Positions 38,059 through 46,847 of a DNA stretch of 64,000 nt are shown piece after piece. The translations under genes and the position numbers were made by a program. The notes beneath the pieces were generated by a model that saw nothing but the letters and a program-made list of their open reading frames with translations, made no database searches and was not told the origin of the DNA. Within the stretch, counting starts at the first letter, position 1, and each line of letters opens with the position of its first letter. The stretch comes from Roseateles_E cavernae (lineage in GTDB: Bacteria; Pseudomonadota; Gammaproteobacteria; Burkholderiales; Burkholderiaceae_C): contig NZ_JBDPLH010000005.1 of assembly GCF_040187885.1 (NCBI RefSeq), positions 124,001 to 188,000 of the forward strand, given 5' to 3'.

Positions 38059-39180
38059 TTAGGAGTTCGCGCTGGCCAGGCGGCTGGCGCGCGGGCTGCT
38101 GGGCAACGCATGGCGCAGGATGCGCCAGATCACCTGGCCAAACTGCACGGGCAGCGAGCCGGTGTTGTAGTGCACGCCATAGCGCTTGCAGATATCGCGC
38201 ACCACCGGCGCCATCTCGACATAGCGGTTGGCCGGCACATCGGGGAACAGATGGTGCTCGATCTGGTGGCTCAGATTGCCGGACAGGGTGTTCAGCACAA
38301 AACCACCCGCCAGGTTCGACGAGCCGCGGATCTGGCGCCAGTACCAGTGCGCGCGGGTCTCGTTCTTCAGCACGCCCTTCGGGAAGGTCTCGACGTCGGT
38401 CGTGAAGTGGCCGCAGAAGATGATGGTGTAGGTCCAGATATTGCGCAGACCGTTGGCCACCAGATTGCCGCTGGCCACCACCAAAAAGCCCGGGCCGGCC
38501 AGCAGCGGGAAGATCAGATAGTCCTTGATCAGCTGGCGGCTCATCTTCTTGAGCACCGGCACGCCGGCGCGGCGCAACTCGGCGCGCGCGGCCTTCTTGC
38601 GCTTGCCGAACAGCTGGCCCAGGCGCAGGTCCTGGATCGCGACGCCCCACTGGAACAGCGCGGCAAAGACCAGCGCATACAAGGGCTGGAACAGCGCCGC
38701 CGGGGTCCAGCGCTGCTCGGGGAACAGGCGCAACACGCCATAGCCGATGTCGTCGTCCAGGCCGTGGATATTGGTGTAGGTGTGGTGGCGGAAGTTGTGG
38801 GTCTTGCGCCAGTTGTCACTGGTGCCGATGATGTCCCACTCGAACTGCTTGCCCTTCAGGTGGGGGTCACCCATCCAGTCGTACTGACCATGGATGACGT
38901 TGTGGCCCAGCTCCATATTGTCCATGATCTTGGACAGCGCCAGGCTCAGCGTGCCCAGTACCCAGCAGCCGATCAACCAGGGCGTCGGCAGAAAGGCACC
39001 GATCATCAGCAGCGCGCGGCCGGCGAACTCGGTCCAGCGCACGGCCTTGAAGATATTGCGGATATAGCGCGCATCGCGCTCGCCCAGATCGGCCACGGTC
39101 TTGGCGCGCAGGGCTTCGATCTCGGCGCCGAACTTCTCCAGTTCGTCATTGGCGAGATTGCGGGTCAGGGATTTGCTCAT
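38059..39180 (-). CDS. Membrane fatty acid (acyl-CoA/acyl-lipid) desaturase
   Basis: A 373-aa membrane di-iron desaturase. The three histidine boxes are intact: HNVIH (93-97), HNFRHH (128-133) and HQIEHH (near 305). Hydrophobic segments around 55-88 and 180-250 fit the family. It introduces a double bond into long acyl chains using electrons from a ferredoxin reductase; such a gene lies immediately upstream (7-base gap), and a FabR-type repressor is divergent. The arrangement resembles Pseudomonas DesC-DesB-DesT. ATG 39180 was chosen; an upstream ATG at 39219 overlaps the reductase gene. Confidence 0.92.
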   Translation of the reverse strand: MSKSLTRNLANDELEKFGAEIEALRAKTVADLGERDARYIRNIFKAVRWTEFAGRALLMIGAFLPTPWLIGCWVLGTLSLALSKIMDNMELGHNVIHGQYDWMGDPHLKGKQFEWDIIGTSDNWRKTHNFRHHTYTNIHGLDDDIGYGVLRLFPEQRWTPAALFQPLYALVFAALFQWGVAIQDLRLGQLFGKRKKAARAELRRAGVPVLKKMSRQLIKDYLIFPLLAGPGFLVVASGNLVANGLRNIWTYTIIFCGHFTTDVETFPKGVLKNETRAHWYWRQIRGSSNLAGGFVLNTLSGNLSHQIEHHLFPDVPANRYVEMAPVVRDICKRYGVHYNTGSLPVQFGQVIWRILRHALPSSPRASRLASANS

Positions 39181-39187
39181 CTTGTTC

Positions 39188-40282
39188 TCAAAGATCCAGG
39201 CTGATGTCGCTGCAGGCACGGCTCACGCACAGGCGCAAGGCGCTGTTCGGCTCGTGATCGCGCTCACCGGTGTCGATGTTCTGGGCCAGGCCCTCGTGCT
39301 TGGTGCAGACGCAGCTGTGGCAGATGCCCATGCGGCAACCCGAGGGCGGGCGCAGCCCTTGAGCCTCCAGCGCGCTCAGCAGGTTGTCGCCCGAGCTGAT
39401 CGTCAGGCTGCGGCCGCTGCGGCGCAGCTGCAAGGTGACTTGATGGGCATTGTCGACATTGAGTGGCGCGGCCGGCGAGAAGGCCTCGGCCTGGAAGCTC
39501 TGCACATGCGGGCGCAGCAGCTGGCGCGCCGTCTCGACAAAACCGCCGGGGCCGCAGCCCAGCACCTGCAGCTCGCCGAGCTGGGCCAGCGGGCCGAGCA
39601 GCGCCTCCAGCGGGGCCGCAGCGATGCGCGTGGCCGGCGTCGTCGGGTCCTGGGTCAGCTGCAGATGCAGTTTGAAGCGCGGCTCGCGGGCCGCCAGCGC
39701 TTGCAGCTCCTCGGCAAAGCACAGCTGCTCGGCCGTCTGGGCCCAGTAGATCATGGTCAGCGAGGCCGGCATGCCATCGGCAGCCAGCGCGCGAGTCAGC
39801 CCCATCAGCGGCGTGATGCCGCTGCCGGCGGCCAGGAACAGCCAGTCGCCCTGCGGCTTGGCCGGCAAACCCATCTCGCCATAAGCCTGGTCCAGCGGCA
39901 GCACATCGCCGACCCGGACCTCGTCGCACAGATGGTTGGACAGCAGCCCGCCCGCGACCCGCTTGACGGTGATCGCGATGCGGCCGTCACGGCGGGGAAT
40001 GTCGGTCAGGCTGTAGCTGCGGGTTACCAGCCGACCCTTGATCTCGGCACCGATATTCAGATGCTGGCCGGGCCTGAAGCCACGCCAGTGGCGATTCGGC
40101 TTGAGCACCAGCGTGACGGCGTCGGAGGACTCGGCCCGCCGCTCGACCACGCGCGCCAGCGGCCGCTCCCAGGTCCAGGTGCGGTTCAGATGGCCGAGCC
40201 AGAAGTCAAAGACAGCGGGGTCGACAAGGGGTTTGGCGAGGCGGCGGAGCAATCCGACGCGCGCTGGAGCAACAGAAGACAC
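39188..40282 (-). CDS. Ferredoxin reductase (flavin/NAD domain plus C-terminal 2Fe-2S)
   Basis: A 364-aa electron-transfer protein. An FAD-binding barrel (PGQHLNIGAEIKGRLVTRSYSLTD), an NAD(P)H domain (FLAAGSGITPLMGLTRAL and VLGCGPGGFV) and a C-terminal plant-type 2Fe-2S ferredoxin domain (SGCRMGICHSCVC ... LCVS, four cysteines) are visible. It probably passes electrons from NADPH to the desaturase encoded 7 bases downstream, as DesB does. I chose GTG 40282, preceded by GGAG at suitable spacing; the ATG at 40354 falls inside the promoter/operator region. Confidence 0.9.
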   Translation of the reverse strand: MSSVAPARVGLLRRLAKPLVDPAVFDFWLGHLNRTWTWERPLARVVERRAESSDAVTLVLKPNRHWRGFRPGQHLNIGAEIKGRLVTRSYSLTDIPRRDGRIAITVKRVAGGLLSNHLCDEVRVGDVLPLDQAYGEMGLPAKPQGDWLFLAAGSGITPLMGLTRALAADGMPASLTMIYWAQTAEQLCFAEELQALAAREPRFKLHLQLTQDPTTPATRIAAAPLEALLGPLAQLGELQVLGCGPGGFVETARQLLRPHVQSFQAEAFSPAAPLNVDNAHQVTLQLRRSGRSLTISSGDNLLSALEAQGLRPPSGCRMGICHSCVCTKHEGLAQNIDTGERDHEPNSALRLCVSRACSDISLDL

Positions 40283-40335
40283 GAAAAACACTCCGTTCGG
40301 CGCGGCCCCATCAAGGCCGGCAAGATTCGGGAGAC

Positions 40336-40363
40336 AGTATACGGGCATAAACACATTCGTCTA
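40336..40363 (-). promoter_or_regulatory. Promoter of the reductase-desaturase operon
   Basis: On the minus strand, TAGACG (40363-40358) and TATACT (40341-40336) are spaced by 16 bases, a reasonable sigma-70 promoter about 55 bases before the GTG start. Confidence 0.5.
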
Positions 40364-40375
40364 TACAGATGTATA
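40362..40375. promoter_or_regulatory. Putative FabR/DesT-type operator
   Basis: TATACA-GA-TGTATA is a perfect 6-2-6 inverted repeat in the divergent region between the desaturase operon and the TetR-type regulator. It overlaps the predicted -35 of the reductase promoter, which suits repression. The regulator downstream is the natural candidate to bind it. Confidence 0.55.
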
Positions 40376-40416
40376 TCAATCGCCCTTCGGTATGATGCGC
40401 ACTCTCGCACACCACC

Positions 40417-41094
40417 ATGACAAGCCTTCTACTCAGCCCCGCCGACACCTTGCCGGACCCCCTCGCCCCCGCGGGCCCGGGCCGCAAGGCGGTGATTTCG
40501 CGTGAGGACATCGTGCAGGCCGCACTGAAGCTGGTCGGGCCACACCGCAGCGTCTCGACCCTGAGCCTGCGCGAGGTGGCCCGCGAGGCCGGCATTGCGC
40601 CGAACAGCTTCTACCGCCAGTTCCGCGATATGGACGAGCTGGCCGTGACCCTGATCGACATGGCCGGCCAGTCGCTGCGCGACATCATCGGCGAGGCACG
40701 GCGGCGCGCCAGCGACGGCAGCTCCGTGGTGCGCAGCGCCGTCCAGGCCTTCATGGAACAGCTGCGCTCGGACGACCGGCTGCTGCACATCCTGCTGCGC
40801 GAGGGCACCGTCGGCTCGGACGCCTTCAAGCATGCGGTGGACCGGCAGCTGCTGTTCTTCGAGGAAGAGCTGCGCGTCGACCTGATCCGCTTTGCCAGAT
40901 CCAACAACACCGGCCTCTACGAGCCGGCGCTGACCGCCAAGGCCATCACCCGGCTGGTCTTCGCGATCGGCTCCACCGCGATGGACATGCCCCACGACAA
41001 GCTGCCCGAGCTGACCGAGCAACTGGTCATCATGGTGCGCATGATCGTCACCGGCACCCAGACCCTGGCGGTGGTCGGCTCGCCGGACCGCTGA
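40417..41094 (+). CDS. fabR: TetR-family repressor, FabR/DesT type
   Basis: A 225-aa transcriptional repressor. The DNA-binding helix-turn-helix is nearly the same as I recall for E. coli FabR (LSLREVAREAGIAPNSFYRQFRDMDELAVTLID, about residues 50-82), and the ligand domain retains FabR-like features (SVVRSAVQAFMEQLRSD, LLHILLREGTVGS). FabR and DesT sense the ratio of unsaturated to saturated acyl chains and repress unsaturated lipid synthesis genes. It is divergent from the desaturase operon, with a palindrome in between. An intrinsic terminator follows. Confidence 0.88.
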   Translation: MTSLLLSPADTLPDPLAPAGPGRKAVISREDIVQAALKLVGPHRSVSTLSLREVAREAGIAPNSFYRQFRDMDELAVTLIDMAGQSLRDIIGEARRRASDGSSVVRSAVQAFMEQLRSDDRLLHILLREGTVGSDAFKHAVDRQLLFFEEELRVDLIRFARSNNTGLYEPALTAKAITRLVFAIGSTAMDMPHDKLPELTEQLVIMVRMIVTGTQTLAVVGSPDR

Positions 41095-41111
41095 GGCCCG
41101 CCCCCAGCAAG

Positions 41112-41139
41112 AAAAAAGCCCGCTGTCGCGGGCTTTTTT
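41112..41139. terminator. Bidirectional terminator between fabR and ppsA
   Basis: AAAAAAGCCCGC (41112-41123) and GCGGGCTTTTTT (41128-41139) with a four-base loop. T runs on both strands serve the two convergent genes. Confidence 0.93.
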
Positions 41140-41157
41140 TGCTTTCATTCAAGCGGC

Positions 41158-43566
41158 TCAGCGCTTGGCCAGGCGCTGCCAGGTCTCGATCACCGAGTCC
41201 GGGTTCAGCGAGATCGAGACGATGCCCTCCTGCGCCAACCAGTCGGCGAAGTCCGGATGGTCGCTGGGGCCCTGGCCGCAGATGCCGATGTACTTGCCGG
41301 TGGCGCGGCAGGCGGTGATCGCGCGCGAGATCAGCGCCTTGACGGCCGAGTCGCGCTCGTCGAAATCGCCGGCCAGTTGCTCCAGGCCCGAGTCGCGGTC
41401 CAGGCCCAAAGTCAGCTGGGTCAGATCGTTGGAGCCGATCGACATGCCGTCGAAATGTTCCAGGAAGGCCTCGGCCAGGATGGCGTTGGACGGCACCTCG
41501 CACATCATGATGATGCGCAGCCCGTCCTGGCCGCCCGACGCGGCGCGCTTGAGGCCGCGCTCGGCCAGCATCGCGACGACGCGCTCGGCCTGCTTCACGG
41601 TGCGCACGAAGGGCACCATGATCTCGACATTGCTCAGACCCATCTCGTTGCGCACGCGCTTGAGCGCCTCGCACTCCATCGCGAAGGCGTCGGAGAACTC
41701 GCCGCTGATATAGCGCGAGGCGCCGCGGAAGCCCAGCATCGGGTTCTCTTCATCGGGCTCATAGCGCGAGCCGCCAATCAGCTTGCGGTACTCATTGCTC
41801 TTGAAGTCGGACAGACGCACGATCACCGGGCGCGGGAAGAAGGCGGCCGCGATCGTCGCGACCCCCTCGACCAGCTTGTCCACATAGAAGGCGCGCGGCG
41901 AGGCGTGGCCGCGCGCCACCGACTCGACCGCCTTCTTCAGGTCGGCATCGATATTCGGATAGTCGAGGATGGCCTTGGGGTGGACGCCGATATTGTTGTT
42001 GATGATGAATTCCAGCCGCGCCAGGCCGACGCCGGCGCTGGGCATCTGGGCGAAGTTGAAGGCCAGCTGCGGGTTGCCGACGTTCATCATGATCTTGATC
42101 GGGCAGTACGGCAGCTCGCCGCGATGCACCTCGCTGACCTCGGTCTCCAGCAGGCCGTCGTAGATGAAGCCGGTGTCGCCCTCGGAGCAGACCACGGTCA
42201 CCAACTGGCCGTCCTTGAGCTTCTCGGTCGCGTCGCCGCAGCCGACCACGGCCGGGATGCCCAGCTCGCGCGCGATGATGGCGGCGTGGCAGGTGCGGCC
42301 GCCGCGGTTGGTCACGATGGCGCTGGCGCGCTTCATCACCGGCTCCCAGTTCGGGTCGGTCATGTCGGTGACCAGCACATCGCCGGGCTGGACCCGGCCC
42401 ATATCGGCAATGCTCTCGACCAGGCGCACCGGGCCGGTGCCGATCTTCTGGCCGATCGCGCGGCCCTCGGCCAGCACCGCACTCTGCCCCTTGAGCTTGT
42501 AGCTCAGCTCGGCCTGACCCTCGGCCTGGCTCTTCACCGTCTCGGGCCGGGCCTGCAGGATGTAGATCTGGCCATCGACGCCGTCGCGGCCCCACTCGAT
42601 GTCCATCGGGCGCTGATAGTGCTGCTCGATGATCATCGCGTACTTGGCCAGCTCGATCACCTCGGTGTCGGTCAGCGAGTAGCGGTTGCGCGCCTCGGGC
42701 ACGGTGTCCACGGTCTTGACCAGCTTGCCGGAGGCGGCCTTCTCGTCCGGCGTCGCAAACTCCATGCGAATCAGCTTGGAGCCGAGGTTGCGGCGGATGA
42801 TGGGCAGCTTGCCTGCCTTCAGCGCCGGCTTGTGAACATAGAACTCGTCAGGGTTGACAGCGCCCTGCACCACCGTCTCGCCCAGGCCGTAGCTGGAGGT
42901 GATGAAGACCACGTCCTTGAAGCCGCTCTCGGTGTCGATCGTGAACATCACGCCGGCCGAGCCCAGGTCGGAACGCACCATGCGCTGCACGCCGGCCGAC
43001 AGCGCGACATCGGCATGGGCAAAGCCCTTGTGCACGCGGTAGCTGATCGCGCGGTCGTTGTACAGCGACGCGAACACCTCCTTCATCTTGTGCAGCACCT
43101 CCTCGATGCCGATCACGTTCAGGAAGGTCTCCTGCTGGCCGGCGAACGAGGCGTCGGGCAGGTCTTCGGCGGTCGCCGAGGAACGCACGGCGAAGGACAC
43201 GCCGGGGTTGTCGGCCGTCAGCTGCGCGAAGGAGCTGCGGATGGCCTTTTCCAGCTCGGCCGGGAAGGGCTGCGCCTCCAGCCAGCCGCGGATCTCGGCG
43301 CCGGCCTCGGCCAGCGCGCGCACATCGTCGGTATCCAGCGTGGACAGGCGCGCCTCGATGCGCTTGTCCAGGCCCTCGTACTTGAGGAACTCGCGGAAGG
43401 CGTGGGCCGTGGTGGCAAAGCCGCCGGGCACACGCACACCGGTGGCGGAGAGCTGCGAGATCATTTCGCCGAGGCTGGCGTTCTTGCCGCCAACGACCTC
43501 GACATCGCTCATTCTCAGATGTTCAAACGGGACGACCAGGGCGGTCGACTCAAAACGTGCAGACAT
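41158..43566 (-). CDS. ppsA: Phosphoenolpyruvate synthase
   Basis: Converts pyruvate + ATP + water to PEP + AMP + phosphate, the entry to gluconeogenesis from C3 substrates. The 802 aa include the N-terminal ATP-grasp domain (VGGKNASLGEMISQL, FAVRSSATAEDLPDASFAGQQETFLN), the central phosphohistidine domain (TNRGGRTCHAAIIARELGIPAVVG, catalytic His in TCHAA) and the C-terminal TIM barrel (GIGNDL-type motif as MSIGSNDLTQLTLGLDRDS; CGQGPSDHPDF). GGAG precedes the ATG. The gene for its regulator PpsR is divergent. Confidence 0.96.
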   Translation of the reverse strand: MSARFESTALVVPFEHLRMSDVEVVGGKNASLGEMISQLSATGVRVPGGFATTAHAFREFLKYEGLDKRIEARLSTLDTDDVRALAEAGAEIRGWLEAQPFPAELEKAIRSSFAQLTADNPGVSFAVRSSATAEDLPDASFAGQQETFLNVIGIEEVLHKMKEVFASLYNDRAISYRVHKGFAHADVALSAGVQRMVRSDLGSAGVMFTIDTESGFKDVVFITSSYGLGETVVQGAVNPDEFYVHKPALKAGKLPIIRRNLGSKLIRMEFATPDEKAASGKLVKTVDTVPEARNRYSLTDTEVIELAKYAMIIEQHYQRPMDIEWGRDGVDGQIYILQARPETVKSQAEGQAELSYKLKGQSAVLAEGRAIGQKIGTGPVRLVESIADMGRVQPGDVLVTDMTDPNWEPVMKRASAIVTNRGGRTCHAAIIARELGIPAVVGCGDATEKLKDGQLVTVVCSEGDTGFIYDGLLETEVSEVHRGELPYCPIKIMMNVGNPQLAFNFAQMPSAGVGLARLEFIINNNIGVHPKAILDYPNIDADLKKAVESVARGHASPRAFYVDKLVEGVATIAAAFFPRPVIVRLSDFKSNEYRKLIGGSRYEPDEENPMLGFRGASRYISGEFSDAFAMECEALKRVRNEMGLSNVEIMVPFVRTVKQAERVVAMLAERGLKRAASGGQDGLRIIMMCEVPSNAILAEAFLEHFDGMSIGSNDLTQLTLGLDRDSGLEQLAGDFDERDSAVKALISRAITACRATGKYIGICGQGPSDHPDFADWLAQEGIVSISLNPDSVIETWQRLAKR

Positions 43567-43765
43567 GGGAAGGCTCCGTGATGTTGAAAATTCGGGGCTC
43601 CCACCGTGAGATTCACGGTCTGGACGCGCACAGCCACGGCTCCACCATTTCTGGATTCTTGTAGGAGGCGGGCGGGCTGCATGGAGAATGGGCGTCGCGG
43701 GATGTTGGCGCCGATTCTACGGGCAAGCGCCACTATGATGTCCAGGCACTTAGAAGCAGCACCCT
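43567..43765. promoter_or_regulatory. Divergent ppsA / ppsR control region
   Basis: A 199-base gap with both promoters. ACCGTGA-GAT-TCACGGT (43603-43619) is a perfect 7-3-7 inverted repeat located 37 bases before the ppsA start, a candidate operator. No other gene is seen. Confidence 0.45.
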
Positions 43766-44587
43766 ATGCCCAATCGCACCGTGTATTTCGTCTCGGATGG
43801 CACCGGCATCACCGCCGAGACCTTCGGCAACTCCATCCTGGCCCAGTTTCCGACCAAGCCGCGCCATGTGCGCCGTCCCTTTGTCGACACGGCCGAGAAG
43901 GCCTATGCGGTGGTGCGCGAGATCAATGAGACCGGCGAGCGCGAGGGCAAGCGCGCCATCGTGTTCGCGACCCTGGTCGACCGTGATGTGCTAAAGATCA
44001 TGCGCGACCACTGCACCGGCCGGGTGCTGGACATGTTCGGCACCTTCATCGAGCCGCTGGAAGACGAGTTCGAGGTCAAGTCCAACCACCGGGTCGGCCG
44101 CTTCTCCGACATCGCCCGCAGCCAGGAATATCACGATCGCATCGAGGCCATCAATTTCTCGCTGGCCCATGATGACGGCCAGTCGGCCAAGAACCTCGAT
44201 GTGGCCGATGTCATCCTGGTCGGCGTGTCGCGCAGCGGCAAGACACCGACCTCGCTGTACCTGGCCATGCAGCACGGCGTCAAGGCCGCCAACTACCCGT
44301 TGATCCCCGAGGACTTCGAGCGCGGCAAGCTGCCCGCCTCGCTGGCGCCGCACAAGAGCAAGTGCTTCGGCCTGACCATAGACCCGGAGCGGCTCTCGCA
44401 GATCCGCAACGAACGCCGCCCCGGCAGCAAGTACGCCGATATCCTAAACTGCCGCTACGAGATCAACGAGGCCGAGAAGATGATGAAGCGCGACGGCATC
44501 GCCTGGCTGTCGTCGACGCACAAGTCCATCGAGGAAATCGCGACGACGATTCTGCGCGACATCCGGCCGGATCGGCTGATCTACTGA
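43766..44587 (+). CDS. ppsR: PEP synthase regulatory protein (kinase/pyrophosphorylase)
   Basis: A 273-aa bifunctional regulator that inactivates PEP synthase by ADP-dependent threonine phosphorylation and reactivates it by phosphate-dependent dephosphorylation. It starts RTVYFVSDGTGITAETFGNS (family signature) and carries the P-loop GVSRSGKTPTSLYLA (about residues 152-166) and the C-terminal RYEINEAEKMMKRDGI. Length matches the family. Divergent from its target gene ppsA. Its stop overlaps the next ATG by one base (TGATG). Confidence 0.96.
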   Translation: MPNRTVYFVSDGTGITAETFGNSILAQFPTKPRHVRRPFVDTAEKAYAVVREINETGEREGKRAIVFATLVDRDVLKIMRDHCTGRVLDMFGTFIEPLEDEFEVKSNHRVGRFSDIARSQEYHDRIEAINFSLAHDDGQSAKNLDVADVILVGVSRSGKTPTSLYLAMQHGVKAANYPLIPEDFERGKLPASLAPHKSKCFGLTIDPERLSQIRNERRPGSKYADILNCRYEINEAEKMMKRDGIAWLSSTHKSIEEIATTILRDIRPDRLIY

Positions 44588-45465
44588 TGCCCCTGTCCGC
44601 CTTGGCGCTGGTGCTGCTGGCGGCGGTCTTGCATGCGCTATGGAACCTGGGTGCCAAGAGGGCCAAGGGCGACCACCATTTCGTCCTGGCCAGCACCCTT
44701 GGCATCAGCGTATTGTGGGCGCCGGCTGCGCTCTATATGGGCTGGCAGGAGTTGCCACAATGGTCGCTGGAAGTCTGGCTCTGCGCGCTGGCCAGCGCGG
44801 TGCTGCATCTGGCCTACTTCAATAGCTTGTTGAAGGGCTACCGGGTCTCCGACCTGAACATCGTCTACCCGGTGGCGCGCGGCAGCGGACCGCTGCTTTC
44901 CAGTCTCGCCGCCGTACTGCTGCTGGGCGAAAGCCTCGGCCTGCATGGCGCGTTGGGCTTGGCCGCCATCGTGGCCGGCATCGTGCTGATCGCGGCCGGT
45001 CCGGAGCTGTGGCGCAGCGTCGGCAGTGCCGAGGCCCGCGCGCGCCGACGACTCGGCATTCTCTGGGGAGCGCTGACCGGATTCACGATTGCCGCTTACA
45101 CCGTGGTGGACGCCTATGCGATCAAGGTGCTGCTGGTTTCTCCGTTGCTGATCTCCTGGGTGGGCAATGTCTTCCGTCTCCCCTTCGCCCTGCCAGCCGT
45201 GCTGCGCGACCATGCCGGCTTCATGCCGGCGCTGAAGCGGCAATGGCCCTATGTACTGATGATGGCGGTATTGAGCCCGACGGCCTATCTGCTGGTGCTG
45301 TACGCGATGCAACTGGCACCGCTGTCGCGGGTGGCGCCGATGCGCGAGCTGTCGATGCTGGTCGCGGCCCTGCTGGGCGGGCAGTTGCTCAAGGAAGATG
45401 AGCGCCACTGGCGACTGCTGGGCGCCGGCTGCATCGCCGGCGGCGTGATCGCGCTAGCCCTGTAG
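44587..45465 (+). CDS. DMT-superfamily permease (EamA type)
   Basis: A 292-aa inner-membrane transporter with about 10 hydrophobic helices in two EamA halves (LALVLLAAVLHALWNLGAKRA at the start; LGILWGALTGFTIAAYTVVDAYAIK beginning the second half). The motif YRVSDLNIVYPVARGSGPLLSSL is common in EamA permeases. Substrate is unknown; the family exports amino acids, sugars or metabolites. The start ATG 44587 overlaps the ppsR stop by one base. The stop overlaps the converging RNA methyltransferase gene by 12 bases. Confidence 0.87.
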   Translation: MPLSALALVLLAAVLHALWNLGAKRAKGDHHFVLASTLGISVLWAPAALYMGWQELPQWSLEVWLCALASAVLHLAYFNSLLKGYRVSDLNIVYPVARGSGPLLSSLAAVLLLGESLGLHGALGLAAIVAGIVLIAAGPELWRSVGSAEARARRRLGILWGALTGFTIAAYTVVDAYAIKVLLVSPLLISWVGNVFRLPFALPAVLRDHAGFMPALKRQWPYVLMMAVLSPTAYLLVLYAMQLAPLSRVAPMRELSMLVAALLGGQLLKEDERHWRLLGAGCIAGGVIALAL

Positions 45466-46236
45466 CCGCTGCCTCGCCGATTCGTACAGGCAGATCGCCG
45501 CCGCGCTGCCGACATTCAGCGACTCTTCGCCGCCCGGCTGCGGAATGCCCACGGTCAGCGCGCAGCGCTGCATCAGCTCGGGCTGCACGCCCTGCCCTTC
45601 ATGGCCCATGACCCAGGCGCAAGGACTGGGTAGCTGAAGCTGATGCAGTTGCTGGCCGGCATGCGAGCTGGTCGCGACCAGGGGCACGCCCAGCGTGTCG
45701 AGATCGGACGGGGCCAGGCCCTCGATCAGGCGCAGGCCGAAATGCGCGCCCATGCCGGCGCGCAGCACCTTGGGACTCCACAGTGCGGCCGTGCCCTTCA
45801 AGGCCAGGATCTGGCGGAAGCCCATCGCCGCCGCATTGCGCAGAATCGTGCCGACATTGCCGGCATCCTGCAGCCGGTCCAGCACCACCGAGTCCAGGCC
45901 CGGCGTCAAGATCTGGCCCTCGGCATGGGGAACCTCGAAGCCGATCTGCGCCGGCGACTCCAGGCCGCTGAGTGTCTTGAACAGGGCGTCCGGCACCACC
46001 AGCACCTTGGGCGCGGCATCGGCCAAGGCCTGCAGCGCGGGCGATTGGGCATAACCGGTCTCGGTCACCACCGCCAGGTTCACCGCATGGCCGCGCTGCA
46101 GGCAGGCGCGCACCAGATGGTCGCCCTCCAGCCAGACCGAACCCAGCTTGCGGTAGGCGCTGCCGTCCTGCGAGAGTTTGCGCAGGCGCTGCAGCACCGG
46201 GTTGTCGCGCGAGGTGATGTGCAGAACTTGGCTCAT
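45454..46236 (-). CDS. TrmH/SpoU-family RNA methyltransferase
   Basis: A 260-aa SAM-dependent methyltransferase of the SPOUT class that probably 2'-O-methylates tRNA or rRNA. An N-terminal substrate-binding domain (ITSRDNPVLQRLRKL) is followed by the trefoil-knot domain with motif 1 (VVLDRLQDAGNVGTILRNAAAMG), motif 2 (WVMGHEGQGVQPE) and motif 3 (IPQPGGEESLNVGSAAAICLYE). Target nucleotide cannot be assigned. ATG 46236 overlaps the rnhB stop by four bases (ATGA). It is the last gene of the long envelope cluster. Confidence 0.9.
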   Translation of the reverse strand: MSQVLHITSRDNPVLQRLRKLSQDGSAYRKLGSVWLEGDHLVRACLQRGHAVNLAVVTETGYAQSPALQALADAAPKVLVVPDALFKTLSGLESPAQIGFEVPHAEGQILTPGLDSVVLDRLQDAGNVGTILRNAAAMGFRQILALKGTAALWSPKVLRAGMGAHFGLRLIEGLAPSDLDTLGVPLVATSSHAGQQLHQLQLPSPCAWVMGHEGQGVQPELMQRCALTVGIPQPGGEESLNVGSAAAICLYESARQRLQG

Positions 46237-46847
46237 GAGGATTCCAGCAACTGTCGCACCGGGCCGAAGCTGCGCCGGTGCCAGGCGCACGCGCCATGGG
46301 CGCGCAGGGCCGCGAGATGGTCGGCGGTCGGATAGCCCTTGTGGCCGGCGAAGCCATATTCGGGATGCAACTCGTGCATGGCCAGGCATTGGCGGTCGCG
46401 CGTGACCTTGGCCAGGATGGAGGCGGCCGAGATCGCCTGCACCTTCGAATCGCCCTTGACGATGGCCTCGGCCGGGATCTTCAGCACCGGCAGGCGGTTG
46501 CCGTCGACCAGCACCTTGGTGGGCTTGAGCCGCAGGCCCTCGACCGCACGACGCATCGCCAGCATTGTGGCCTGCAAAATGTTGAGCCGGTCGATCTCCT
46601 CGACGCTGGCCTCGGCGATGCAGCAGCACAGCGCCTTCGCGCGGATCTCATCGAACAGGCGCTCGCGCTTCTTCTCGGTCAGCACCTTGGAGTCGGCCAG
46701 GCCCAGGATTGGGTGCAGCTCGTCGAGGATCACCGCCGCGGCCACCACCGGCCCGGCCAGCGGGCCGCGGCCGGCCTCGTCGACGCCGGCGACCAGGCCG
46801 GGCGCGTCCCAGCTCAGGCCCAGCTGTTGCGGCATGGGCTCAGGCAT
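46233..46847 (-). CDS. rnhB: Ribonuclease HII
   Basis: Cleaves RNA in RNA-DNA hybrids and removes misincorporated ribonucleotides. The 204-aa sequence has the catalytic motifs: GVDEAGRGPLAGPV (first Asp-Glu), LGLADSKVLTEKKRE, the later Asp in VDGNRLP, and KGDSKVQAISAASILAKVTRD. ATG 46847 has GAAGG upstream and overlaps the lpxB stop by eight bases; a second in-frame ATG lies at 46835. lpxA-lpxB-rnhB order is conserved. Confidence 0.95.
   Translation of the reverse strand: MPEPMPQQLGLSWDAPGLVAGVDEAGRGPLAGPVVAAAVILDELHPILGLADSKVLTEKKRERLFDEIRAKALCCCIAEASVEEIDRLNILQATMLAMRRAVEGLRLKPTKVLVDGNRLPVLKIPAEAIVKGDSKVQAISAASILAKVTRDRQCLAMHELHPEYGFAGHKGYPTADHLAALRAHGACAWHRRSFGPVRQLLESS

Noticed and set aside
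36033..38405. 790-codon open frame antisense to the sodium:solute symporter
   Set aside because: Gln/His/Arg-rich shadow translation. The symporter on the other strand is well supported.
40282..40354. ATG start at 40354 for the ferredoxin reductase
   Set aside because: This stretch contains the -10 of the promoter; GTG 40282 has GGAG in front and gives normal length.
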